From assembly GCF_002286965.1 (NCBI RefSeq), contig NZ_NSKD01000001.1, positions 124,001 to 188,000 on the forward strand: a stretch of 64,000 bases of DNA, written 5' to 3'. The position numbers and the translations under genes were made by a program. A model generated the notes under the pieces. The model ran no database searches, was not told the DNA's origin, and saw only the letters and a list, made by a program, of their open reading frames with translations. The stretch comes from Halovibrio salipaludis. GTDB lineage: Bacteria > Pseudomonadota > Gammaproteobacteria > Pseudomonadales > Oleiphilaceae. Positions 37,184-45,719 of this stretch are shown in pieces (position 1 is the stretch's first letter; each line of letters begins with the position of its first letter).

Positions 37184-37501
37184 TCAAAAGCGGTGAGGAT
37201 CAAACACGACCGATTCGGCCCGCTGCCCCAGCAACGTGATCCGCCCCCGATAGCGTCCCTCACCGGTGGCCGTGAAATCAAAGCTGAACGTCCGGCGTAA
37301 TCGCAGCTGTCCCTGCTGATCCCGCTGCACCCCGATGCCACTCAGGCACACACTCTGATCCAGAAGATCCACGTCCGCCCGCTCACACGCCCGCCGTGCG
37401 GCCTGCAGGGCCACTTCCTTGGTGCCCAGGGCACGCCACAAGTACCACCCCCCGAAGCCGAGAGCAAACAGAATGGCAAGGGTTGTCAGGTCAATATTCA
37501 T
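37184..37501 (-). CDS. DUF3301-type membrane-anchored protein
   Basis: Small protein (105 aa) with one N-terminal membrane helix (DLTTLAILFALGFGGWYLWR). A soluble domain of about 80 residues contains ALQAARRACERADVDLLDQS and RRTFSFDFTATGEGRYRG, the pattern of DUF3301. I start at the ATG at 37501 with AAGG upstream; a longer frame from 37579 lacks a good site. It converges on the frameshifted gene and diverges from iucA, so the iucA Fur box may also affect it. Function unknown. Confidence 0.75.
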   Translation of the reverse strand: MNIDLTTLAILFALGFGGWYLWRALGTKEVALQAARRACERADVDLLDQSVCLSGIGVQRDQQGQLRLRRTFSFDFTATGEGRYRGRITLLGQRAESVVFDPHRF

Positions 37502-37529
37502 GCAAACCTTAAGAAACTGACATGTTATT

Positions 37530-37544
37530 TGACAATGATTCGTA
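37530..37544. promoter_or_regulatory. Fur box of the iuc operon
   Basis: TGACAATGATTCGTA agrees with the 7-1-7 Fur core at most positions in its left arm and less in the right. It is followed by TTCGCG. The motif GATTCGTATT is shared with the Fur-type box of fhuF (read on its minus strand). It lies about 45 bp before the iucA start codon. Confidence 0.55.
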
Positions 37545-37588
37545 TTCGCGAATAGGTTAAAGGCATTGTTTACCGGCAACCGAGGTCA

Positions 37589-39343
37589 ATGATGCCCCAT
37601 GACCCATCACTGAACGCGTTTTTCAACGCCCTGATCCGCGAATGGCCCCTGGCGCGCTTCCATGGATCACCCCCCTCGGGCGTCCACGGAACACCTCCGC
37701 TCCAGGGCCATTTCGAGATACCAGGCCCCAACAATACAGCTCTGCTCGTTCCCTGTCGCTTCAGGGCCAATACCGGCCGCCACCTGCTGGCCGGCCCCCT
37801 GCTGCTTGCTCATCGGGGTGAGCAGAAGGCTGTCACGCTTGAACAGGCGGTTGCATGGTGCCTGACCCTCGCCCCCCTCCGGGATGAAGCCCCGGAGCAT
37901 GCTCTGGAAGCGCTCCAACAGCGTGTGAATGCGAGCCGACAGAACCTGGCTGCTGCCCGCCAGGAACGGGAGTCCCAGCTGGACCCACTGTTCCGGGCCC
38001 CGCTGACCTTCATCGACGCCGAGCAGGCACTGTTCAGCGGCCATTCCATCCATCCGTGCCCCAAGGACCGGGGCAATATGACCATCGAGGACGCCAGGCG
38101 CTACGCACCGGAATACGGCGGCTCCTTTCCACTCGCCTGGTACAGCGTGGCCCGGGAAAACCTGTTCCGACGCGAAGCCCCGGGCTTGAATACCGCTGAC
38201 GGTGTTGATGCCCTGCTCGCAACCGAGCCGGAAGCCGACGCCCTGCTGGCCCGGGTCCCAAACGGCCACTGCCTGGTGCCCTGCCATCCGTTCCAGCACC
38301 GGCAATGGCAGGCCTCTTCCGCACTGGCTGCCCTGCGTGACTCCGGCGCCCTTCGGTACCTGGGCGAAGGGGCACCCCACTGGCAGGCCACCTCTTCGCT
38401 ACGGGCGATCTACTGCGAATCAGCCCCCTGGATGCTGAAATTCTCCCTGAGTGTATGGCTCACCAATTCCCTGAGGCATCTGTACCCCGAAGAGGTGGTG
38501 CGCGGCGCCGAACTCTGCCGGGTACTCAACAGCGGACCGGTCCGGGAATGGCTCCAGGGCAGGCCCCGATTCGAGATCCTGGGTGAGCCCATTGCCGCCG
38601 GCATACGGGGACCGGACGGTAACCCCATGACGGAAACCCTGGTCGTGTGGCGGGATAACCCGTTCCGTGACAACGACGCCGACAATACCGAGGTACTGGC
38701 CACACTGCTTCAGGACGATCCCCGGTGCGGCGAATCCCGACTGGCCCAACGACTCTGGCAAGCCGGCGTGCATGGCGGGCTGGCCCTCGACTGGTTCCAG
38801 CGCTATCTGGATGTAGCCGTGGCACCGCTGCTGGAAGCCCAGTCCCACTTCGGCATCCTGTTCGGAGCCCACCAGCAGAACCTGGTGCTGTCACTGGATG
38901 ATGTCTGGCCGGAAAAGCTGTTCTTCCGTGACTGCCAGGGGACCGCCTTCACCAGCCTGGCTCTGCAACGCCTGGGCGACGAACTGGGCAGTCTCGCCGA
39001 GGATAGCGAGAACCTCCTGCCGGACGAGCTCGGTATCCAGCTGTTCTGCTACTACCTGTTCATCAATGCCACCTTCAATGTCATCTCGTCGCTGGCGGCG
39101 GGCCAGCTCGTCAGCGAGCCCGACCTCATCCGGACCCTGCGCGAATGGCTGCAGGCCCGGCTGGACGAACAACCAGCCGACGACCGCGCGATCCGCTACC
39201 TGCTCGAGAGCCGGGAGCTCCACGCCAAGGGCAACTTCCTGTGCACGCTCCGCGCGCTGAACGAGACCACGCTGAGCGACGTCTTTTCCATCTACCACCC
39301 ACTGACGAACCCACTCTACACGGAGGCCGAGTGCCATGTTTGA
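37589..39343 (+). CDS. iucA: IucA-like NIS siderophore synthetase
   Basis: NRPS-independent siderophore synthetase (584 aa) of the IucA/IucC family. It is predicted to join citrate to N6-acetyl-N6-hydroxylysine in the first half of aerobactin assembly. Family motifs include FSGHSIHPCPKDRGNM (substrate/ATP region), VPCHPFQHRQW, SSLRAIYCESAPWMLKFSLSV, and FGILFGAHQQNLVLSL with FFRDCQGT. A C-terminal FhuF-like helical part follows. ATGs at 37589 and 37592 are both possible after GAGG. It is first in an operon with the aerobactin order iucA-B-C-D, under a Fur-type box. Confidence 0.9.
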   Translation: MMPHDPSLNAFFNALIREWPLARFHGSPPSGVHGTPPLQGHFEIPGPNNTALLVPCRFRANTGRHLLAGPLLLAHRGEQKAVTLEQAVAWCLTLAPLRDEAPEHALEALQQRVNASRQNLAAARQERESQLDPLFRAPLTFIDAEQALFSGHSIHPCPKDRGNMTIEDARRYAPEYGGSFPLAWYSVARENLFRREAPGLNTADGVDALLATEPEADALLARVPNGHCLVPCHPFQHRQWQASSALAALRDSGALRYLGEGAPHWQATSSLRAIYCESAPWMLKFSLSVWLTNSLRHLYPEEVVRGAELCRVLNSGPVREWLQGRPRFEILGEPIAAGIRGPDGNPMTETLVVWRDNPFRDNDADNTEVLATLLQDDPRCGESRLAQRLWQAGVHGGLALDWFQRYLDVAVAPLLEAQSHFGILFGAHQQNLVLSLDDVWPEKLFFRDCQGTAFTSLALQRLGDELGSLAEDSENLLPDELGIQLFCYYLFINATFNVISSLAAGQLVSEPDLIRTLREWLQARLDEQPADDRAIRYLLESRELHAKGNFLCTLRALNETTLSDVFSIYHPLTNPLYTEAECHV

Positions 39344-40313
39344 GAGCAACCAGAGGACTTACCTGACACTGAGCAGCAGTGGCGACCAGGTGCAGCTGGA
39401 AGCCGCCGACCAGAGCTGGCAGCTTTCGCTGAGCGGTGAGGGCCGGCACCGGACCCTGACCGGCTGGGAGGGGCCCATTCCGAATCCCGACCTTGTCTAC
39501 CCACTGCTTGATCGGTTGTTCGCCGGCCTCGAGCTGGACTCTCTCGCCCTGACCGTCGGCATCGCGGAACTGTGTTCACTCACCCATCCAGCCTGGGAGG
39601 TCGGTGATGACGGCACCCACCGCATTGACCGGGTCGGTTTCTACCAGATCCGTGAAGCCTGGCTCGCGCCAGCGCTCTGGCCCGTCATGCCGGAAATCCC
39701 CGAACAGACCGGCGAGGTCGTCCATCCCCGTCGACCCAGGCTGCCCGATACAACCCTGTACCGACGCTACCATCCCGGACTGGATAAGGTGCTCGAACTC
39801 CGCCCGGCAACGGTTGAAGCCGACGGTGAGCGTTTCCACCGCTGGCAGAACCTTCCCCGGGTGGCGCGCTTCTGGGAGTACCCCTTCAGCCGGGAACGAC
39901 TGGACGCCATGCTCGAAGAACGCCGGGCGGCGGCCAACAGCTTTCCGCTGATACTGGAGGCCGACGGTGATCCGGTGGGGTATTTCGAAACCTACTATGT
40001 CCCGGAGGACCGCCTGGGCCCCTATTGCGAGGCCGGCCCCTTTGATCAGGGGCTCCATATGCTCGTCGGCGAGGACCGCTACTGTGGCAATGGCCAGGCC
40101 CCGATCTGGCTCAACACCCTCAGCCACTACCTCTTCCTGACCGATCCCCGCACCACAACGCTCTATGGCGAACCGGATGCCGCCAACGCGGCCCTGTTCC
40201 GGCAACTCCGGCACGTGACCTGGCACACGCGCTATGAATTCGACTTCCCGCACAAGCGCGCGGCCCTGGTGGCCACGGAGCGCGATGAATTCTTCCGCAA
40301 TACACGACTCTAA
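39336..40313 (+). CDS. iucB: IucB-like N6-hydroxylysine acetyltransferase
   Basis: GNAT acetyltransferase (325 aa) that transfers an acetyl group to N6-hydroxylysine. The C-terminal GNAT domain (about residues 140-320) has RYHPGLDKVLELRPATVEAD, RFWEYPFSRERLDAML, GDPVGYFETYYVPEDRLGPY, and DQGLHMLVGEDRYCGNG. The N-terminal 130 residues are poorly conserved. It overlaps the end of iucA by 8 bases. The pathway assignment rests on the operon order with a lysine hydroxylase gene. Confidence 0.88.
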   Translation: MFESNQRTYLTLSSSGDQVQLEAADQSWQLSLSGEGRHRTLTGWEGPIPNPDLVYPLLDRLFAGLELDSLALTVGIAELCSLTHPAWEVGDDGTHRIDRVGFYQIREAWLAPALWPVMPEIPEQTGEVVHPRRPRLPDTTLYRRYHPGLDKVLELRPATVEADGERFHRWQNLPRVARFWEYPFSRERLDAMLEERRAAANSFPLILEADGDPVGYFETYYVPEDRLGPYCEAGPFDQGLHMLVGEDRYCGNGQAPIWLNTLSHYLFLTDPRTTTLYGEPDAANAALFRQLRHVTWHTRYEFDFPHKRAALVATERDEFFRNTRL

Positions 40314-40326
40314 TGGGGCACCAGCC

Positions 40327-42045
40327 ATGGAAGACGAAACGCTATGGAACCGGATCAACCAGAGACTGATGGCCAAGATCATCGGTGAGACCCATTACGA
40401 GGGATGCCTGTCGCCGGAATCCGTGGGAGGCGAACGCTATCGGCTGGCACTCGGCGGCCATGACTACCGCTTCCAGGCCAGCCGCAGCGCCTGGGGCTGG
40501 TTGCGGGTGGTGCCGGCAAGCCTCACCCGTGACGACCGGCCGGCTACGGAGGCCGTTCAGCTCGTGCTGGATGCCCAGCATCCGCTCGGCATGAGTGACA
40601 TCGTGCTCGCCAACTTCATTGAAGAGCTCCAGAACACCCTGGCCGGGGACCGACTCCAGCAGGAACGACTTGCCGGGCTCACCGCGGACGAGATGCTGGA
40701 CCTGCCCAGTACGGAGCTGGAAGGACTTCTGGACGGTCACCCCAAGCTGCTGGCCAATCGCGGCCGCATGGGATGGGGCCAGACGGATCTCGACGCCTAC
40801 AGCCCGGAAGGGGGCAGCCGGTTCCAGCTGCGGTGGCTGGCCGTGGCCCCGTCGCTGGCAGGCACCCATGCCGGCAACCCGCCGCTTGATCAGTGCCTTG
40901 AAACCGGCGAGCACGCCGCACTGGTCCGGGGCTCCGGCGCAGCCGGACACTGGCCCCTGATCCCCGTACACCCCTGGCAGTGGGACCACCGCCTTCAGGC
41001 CCAGTACGGCGACGCACTGGCCAGGGGCCTGATCCGTGACCTGGGCGTGCACGGCCACTGGTACCAGCCGCAGCAGTCATTGCGGACCCTGACCAATACG
41101 AGCGTTCCGGGTAACTGCGACCTCAAACTCGCGCTCACAATCCTGAACACCTCCTCCTACCGGGGCATTCCGGCAGCGCCCATCGCCCTTGGGCCGGACC
41201 TCTCGCAATGGCTGTGGGAGCAGACCCGCCTGGATACCGAACTCACTCAGGCCGGGCTGGAAATCCAGAGGGAGCTCGCCGGCAGCCACATGCCCCACCC
41301 CCAGCAGGATCAGATCCCGGGAGCACCCTACCGCTATCACGAAATGCTCGGCGCTGTCTGGCGTGAGAGCCTTGCGGGCAAGACCAGTGTCGGTGAGCAA
41401 CCCATGCTGATGGCCGCGCTGATGCAGTGCGACGGCCGGGGGCGTTCGCTCATTGCGGCCCTGATCCGACGCTCGGGACTGAGCCCGGAAGTCTGGCTGA
41501 CCCAGCTGTTCGACCGGGTGACCGTGCCCCTCTACCATCTGCTGTGCGCCTACGGGATCGGTCTGGTTGCCCACGGCCAGAACCTTGGACTGATCCTCAG
41601 GGACGCCATTCCCCAGCGCCTGGCCCTCAAGGATTTCCACGGGGACCTTCGGTGCACGGATCAACCAATGCCCGAGCAGGCTGGCATGCCAGGGCACCTG
41701 CTGGATGGACTGACCCGGCTGCCCCCGGAGCACCTGGTGCACGACCTCATTACCGGTCATTTCGTCACCACCCTGAGATTCATCTCGCCGCTGCTGGAAG
41801 ACGATATGGCCTTCCCGGAATCCCGCTTCTACAGCCTTCTGGCCGAACGCATCCGACGTTATCAGGCCCGCCGCCCGGAACTGAGTGAACGGTTCCAGGT
41901 GTTCCCGCTATTGCGCCCGACCCTGGAACGGGTCTGCGTCAACCGGGTGCGGTTCCGGATGGGGTACGAGGACCACGCCGAACGCCCCAGCGCCGAACTG
42001 GGCACCCCCTTGAACAACCCCCTGCTGACAGGAGAGACGCCATGA
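40327..42045 (+). CDS. iucC: IucC-like aerobactin synthase
   Basis: Second NIS synthetase (572 aa), expected to add the second acetyl-hydroxylysine to citrate. Motifs include LLDGHPKLLANRGRMGW, VHPWQWDHRLQAQYGD, SLRTLTNTSVPGNCDLKLAL, GLVAHGQNLGLILRD, and LKDFHGDLR. I start at the ATG at 40327 (MEDETLWNRINQRL); the frame also opens at 40234, inside iucB, without support. The gene lies 13 bases after iucB and ends in an ATGA overlap with iucD. Confidence 0.9.
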   Translation: MEDETLWNRINQRLMAKIIGETHYEGCLSPESVGGERYRLALGGHDYRFQASRSAWGWLRVVPASLTRDDRPATEAVQLVLDAQHPLGMSDIVLANFIEELQNTLAGDRLQQERLAGLTADEMLDLPSTELEGLLDGHPKLLANRGRMGWGQTDLDAYSPEGGSRFQLRWLAVAPSLAGTHAGNPPLDQCLETGEHAALVRGSGAAGHWPLIPVHPWQWDHRLQAQYGDALARGLIRDLGVHGHWYQPQQSLRTLTNTSVPGNCDLKLALTILNTSSYRGIPAAPIALGPDLSQWLWEQTRLDTELTQAGLEIQRELAGSHMPHPQQDQIPGAPYRYHEMLGAVWRESLAGKTSVGEQPMLMAALMQCDGRGRSLIAALIRRSGLSPEVWLTQLFDRVTVPLYHLLCAYGIGLVAHGQNLGLILRDAIPQRLALKDFHGDLRCTDQPMPEQAGMPGHLLDGLTRLPPEHLVHDLITGHFVTTLRFISPLLEDDMAFPESRFYSLLAERIRRYQARRPELSERFQVFPLLRPTLERVCVNRVRFRMGYEDHAERPSAELGTPLNNPLLTGETP

Positions 42046-43382
42046 ACAAGCCACTGGATCTGGCCGGGCTGGGCATCGGCCCCTTCAACCTGAGTATCGC
42101 GGCCCTCCTGCGGGAAGTACCGCAACTGCACACGGCGTTTTTCGACCGCAAGCCCCAGTTCAACTGGCATCCGGGAATGATGCTACCGGGCGTCCGGCTG
42201 CAGACCTCCTACCTCAAGGACCTGGTCACCGGCGTCGCGCCCTGGAGCCCCAACAGCTTCCTGAACTACCTGGTCCAGAAAGGCCGCTTCTACGCCTTCA
42301 TGAATGCCGACCTGCCCGCGGTCAGCCGCGCGGAATTCGCGGACTACATGGCCTGGGTGGCAGACGGGCTCGGGAATCTCCACTTCGGCCGCAACATCCA
42401 GTATGTGGATTTTGACGGCGACCTGTTCCATATCCATTTCCGCGAGGAGACGGAACCGGTACGGGCACGCAACCTCTGCCTTGGCACCGGAAAGACCCCC
42501 TTCATTCCACAATCCTGCAGACCCTGGCGGGGCGATGACTGCTTCCACAACATGGAGCTGACCCTGAGACAGCCCGATGTGGCCGGACAGCGTGTCACCG
42601 TTGTCGGAGGCGGGCAGTCGGGAGCGGAAGTGGTACTGAGCCTGCTGCAGGGCGACTGGGGGCGCCCGGAGAGCATCCACTGGCTGTCCCGCAGGCCGAA
42701 TTTCGAACCGCTGGATGAGACCCCGTTCACCAATGAATACTTCACCCCCGGCTACGTGGACACTTTCCACCAGTTACCGGAAGCACAGAGACTCACCCTG
42801 GTGGAAAACCAGAAGCTCGCCTCGGACGGGATTTCCCCCGACACCCTGGAAGCGCTTTACCAGCGGCTGTACGAACATCGTATCAGCGGCGGCGAGTCAC
42901 CCCGGGTGGTTCTACAGCCACACCGAAGTCTCCAAGCCCTCGCGGGGCCGGCTCCCTTCCAGCTTGACATCCACAATGCACTCAACGGCGAACGAACCAG
43001 CAGCACAGCGGACCGCGTGATCCTGTGCACCGGGTTCGAATCAAGACTCCCGGACTATCTTTCCGCAGCGCTGCGACAACGGCTGGAGACGGACGACCAC
43101 GGCCATCTGAGACTGGCATCGGACTTCCAGGCCCAATGGGATGGACCGCCGGGTCGGCATCTGTACGCCGTCAACGCGGGCCGTCATTCCCATGGCATCG
43201 CCGACCCCCAGATGAGCCTGATGTGCTGGCGCTCGGCACGGATCATCAATCACCTCGCCGGTGAAACACTGTTCCCCGTCACGGGAAACGTTGGACTGGT
43301 CGACTGGAACGGTGATGACCCCCGTGTAGCGACCGGGGATGACCGGCAATCATTGCTTGCTCTACTCAAGAGTGATTTCTGA
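42042..43382 (+). CDS. iucD: L-lysine N6-monooxygenase IucD
   Basis: FAD- and NADPH-dependent hydroxylase (446 aa) performing the first step of aerobactin synthesis. FAD-binding GLGIGPFNLSIAALL is at residues 10-24. The LQTSYLKDLVTGVAPWSPNSF substrate region follows, and the NADPH motif VTVVGGGQSGAEVVLSLL is near residue 186. LCTGFESRLPDYL and AVNAGRHSHGIADPQMSL match IucD. The stop codon is part of the Fur box of iutA. Confidence 0.93.
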   Translation: MNKPLDLAGLGIGPFNLSIAALLREVPQLHTAFFDRKPQFNWHPGMMLPGVRLQTSYLKDLVTGVAPWSPNSFLNYLVQKGRFYAFMNADLPAVSRAEFADYMAWVADGLGNLHFGRNIQYVDFDGDLFHIHFREETEPVRARNLCLGTGKTPFIPQSCRPWRGDDCFHNMELTLRQPDVAGQRVTVVGGGQSGAEVVLSLLQGDWGRPESIHWLSRRPNFEPLDETPFTNEYFTPGYVDTFHQLPEAQRLTLVENQKLASDGISPDTLEALYQRLYEHRISGGESPRVVLQPHRSLQALAGPAPFQLDIHNALNGERTSSTADRVILCTGFESRLPDYLSAALRQRLETDDHGHLRLASDFQAQWDGPPGRHLYAVNAGRHSHGIADPQMSLMCWRSARIINHLAGETLFPVTGNVGLVDWNGDDPRVATGDDRQSLLALLKSDF

Positions 43383-43394
43383 TAATCATTTGCA
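43380..43394. promoter_or_regulatory. Fur box of iutA
   Basis: TGATAATCATTTGCA matches the Fur core TGATAAT-N-ATTATCA at 12 of 14 defined positions. Its first three bases are the iucD stop codon. It lies about 60-75 bp before the iutA start, so iutA probably has its own iron-regulated promoter in addition to read-through from iuc. Confidence 0.75.
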
Positions 43395-43454
43395 TTAGTG
43401 TTGCCGTCTGTTAATCTCGCCACCACGCGCAATCGACGATAAGGAGTATTTGCT

Positions 43455-45653
43455 ATGCGCCAACCCAAAAGACTATCCCGCACCCCTCTTGCCATCCTCT
43501 GCATGACCGGGATGGCAGCGGGGAGTGCGCCTATGGCTTTCGCCCAGGAACCGATGGGTTCCCTTGATGAGCTGGTCGTCGTGGGTAACCGTGCTCCCTC
43601 CCAGATCAGCGAAGTTCCGGGCACGGTCTGGGTACTGGAAGGCGAGGAGCTCCAGCGCCAGTTCGACAGTGGTCAGAGCCTAAAGGACACGCTGGGTAAA
43701 CTGGTCCCCGGCATGGACCTTGGCACCCAGAACCGTACCAATTTCGGCCAGAACCTGCGGGGGCGCAGTGTGCTGGTGATGATTGACGGGGTTTCCCTTA
43801 ACTCCTCCCGAGGAATCAGCCGCCAGTTTGACAGTATCGACCCCTTCAATATCGAGCGCATTGAAGTGCTTTCCGGCGCCACTGCCATCTACGGCGGCGG
43901 CAGCACCGGCGGCATCATCAACATCATCACCAAGAAGGGTGACTCCGGCGGACCGCAATTCGAAACCGAAGTCGGTGCGACCAGCGGCTTCAACAACTCC
44001 AATGACCGGGACCTTAGAGGTGGCCAGTCCATCAGCGGCGGCAATGAGTTCGTGAAGGGCCGACTCGCCGTTGCCGGCCAGGACAACGGCGCCTTCTACG
44101 ACGGCAATGGCGACCCCATCCTGCCGGACATCACCCAGACCGACCTGCAGTACAACCGCACGCTTGATGTCATGGGCAATCTGCAGTTCGAATTCAGTGA
44201 TACCCAGAGCCTGGACCTGACCGCGCAGGTCTACAACTCGAAGTTCGATGGCAACAAAGGCCTCTACCTAGGCCAGAACCTGTCACGGCTGAACAACCCG
44301 GAGATCCGTAACGGTTTCACGGCCGACCGGGAACCTGAATCCGACCGGTACCTGGTCAACGCTTCCTATCGCGATACCGATTTCCTCGGCCATACGGCCT
44401 ACCTTCAGACCTCGACCCGCAATGAGGAAATCAGCTTTCACCCATTTCCAGGCTCACAAATGCGCTCTGTGGGGGCTTCGAAGCAGAATACCGAGCAACA
44501 CACACTGAAGGCGATGCTGGTCAAGGAGCTGGGCGATGTGGAGCTGACCTATGGCATGGATCTGGACCGGGAAGACTTCGATGCCAATCAGATGATTTTC
44601 GATTTCGACCAAGCATTCGAATCCGGACTGCTAGTGAACGAAGCCAACTACACTACCCCACGCTACCCCAGCTATCGAGTAGATGGTACAGCCGGTTTCC
44701 TTCAGGCGGAATGGCAGGCGACGGACCGACTCAAGCTTGACGCCGGCATCCGTCACCGGCGTGCAAGCCTGGAGGTCGGCTCCTTTGTGCCCGTACAGCA
44801 GCGAATCAATATTGAGAACGGTAATGCCTCCTCCGCTGAACCGATCCCTGGCGGCAAGAACGACTATAACATCACACTGCTCAATGCCGGCGCGATCTAC
44901 AGTCTGACCAACGACCAGCAGATCTGGGGTAGTTTCAATCAGGGTAATGAGATCCCGGATCCCGGCAAGGTACTCGGGCAGGGGGAGTACAGCCTCTCCG
45001 GGAACGGCCGGTACCAGCTGACTGACTTCCTGGATCTCGACAGCAACAACCTGCCGGCACTGAAAACTAACCAGGTGGAGCTCGGCTGGCGTCGCCATAC
45101 GCCGGATTGGGACGCACAGATCGCGACCTACTACACATGGTCCGATAAGGACACAGAGATCACGGACCGTTTGACCGTGGATATCGTGGATTCCAAGACT
45201 CGCGCTTACGGTCTTGAAGCCAGCGGTACCTGGCGCCTGACCCCCCAATGGCAGCTTGGCGGCACTGGCCATTATGTGAAGTCAGAAACCCGGCAGAACG
45301 GCGACTGGCAGGACCAGATCGTGACTGAGGCCAGCTTGCCCAAGGCAACAGCCCATATCCAATGGGGTGATGATGACACCAGCGTTCGCTTCCAGGGCGT
45401 GCACGCCTTCGATATCGATGACGCCCAGGGCAACGAGATTGAAGGCCCGACAACCTTCGACCTCCAGGGCACGCAGCGGCTGCCGGCCGGTGAGATGACG
45501 CTAGGCATCAACAATGTCTTTGACAAGCAGTACACAACAGTGTGGGGTCAAAGGGCTCAACTGTTGTACGAGCCATATGTTGGAACAACGGCACCCTTTG
45601 AGTTTAAAGGCCGCGGCCGCACCTACACCCTTTCCTACTCCATCAAGTACTGA
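43455..45653 (+). CDS. iutA: Ferric aerobactin receptor IutA
   Basis: TonB-dependent outer-membrane receptor (732 aa). The signal peptide ends near AFAQE (residue 31), and LDELVVVGNRAPS contains the TonB box. The plug shows NFGQNLRGRSVLVMIDGVSL and SGATAIYGGGSTGGIINIIT. The C-terminus has DKQYTTVWGQRAQLLYEP and FKGRGRTYTLSYSIKY. These segments are very close to what I recall of E. coli IutA, and the gene directly follows iucABCD, as in aerobactin operons. AAGGAG lies 8 bases before the ATG. It transports ferric aerobactin or a close analogue. Confidence 0.93.
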   Translation: MRQPKRLSRTPLAILCMTGMAAGSAPMAFAQEPMGSLDELVVVGNRAPSQISEVPGTVWVLEGEELQRQFDSGQSLKDTLGKLVPGMDLGTQNRTNFGQNLRGRSVLVMIDGVSLNSSRGISRQFDSIDPFNIERIEVLSGATAIYGGGSTGGIINIITKKGDSGGPQFETEVGATSGFNNSNDRDLRGGQSISGGNEFVKGRLAVAGQDNGAFYDGNGDPILPDITQTDLQYNRTLDVMGNLQFEFSDTQSLDLTAQVYNSKFDGNKGLYLGQNLSRLNNPEIRNGFTADREPESDRYLVNASYRDTDFLGHTAYLQTSTRNEEISFHPFPGSQMRSVGASKQNTEQHTLKAMLVKELGDVELTYGMDLDREDFDANQMIFDFDQAFESGLLVNEANYTTPRYPSYRVDGTAGFLQAEWQATDRLKLDAGIRHRRASLEVGSFVPVQQRINIENGNASSAEPIPGGKNDYNITLLNAGAIYSLTNDQQIWGSFNQGNEIPDPGKVLGQGEYSLSGNGRYQLTDFLDLDSNNLPALKTNQVELGWRRHTPDWDAQIATYYTWSDKDTEITDRLTVDIVDSKTRAYGLEASGTWRLTPQWQLGGTGHYVKSETRQNGDWQDQIVTEASLPKATAHIQWGDDDTSVRFQGVHAFDIDDAQGNEIEGPTTFDLQGTQRLPAGEMTLGINNVFDKQYTTVWGQRAQLLYEPYVGTTAPFEFKGRGRTYTLSYSIKY

Positions 45654-45676
45654 GCTCCGGGCCAGTGCTAGATCTC

Positions 45677-45697
45677 ACCCCCGGTTCAGCCGGGGGT
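45677..45697. terminator. Hairpin between convergent iutA and fhuB
   Basis: ACCCCCGG pairs with CCGGGGGT across a 5-base loop, 23 bases after the iutA stop and 23 bases before the fhuB stop. The position suits a two-way terminator. There is no real T tract on either side, so it may only stabilise 3' ends. Confidence 0.6.
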
Positions 45698-45719
45698 TCC
45701 CTCCGTTTACCTGAACCCC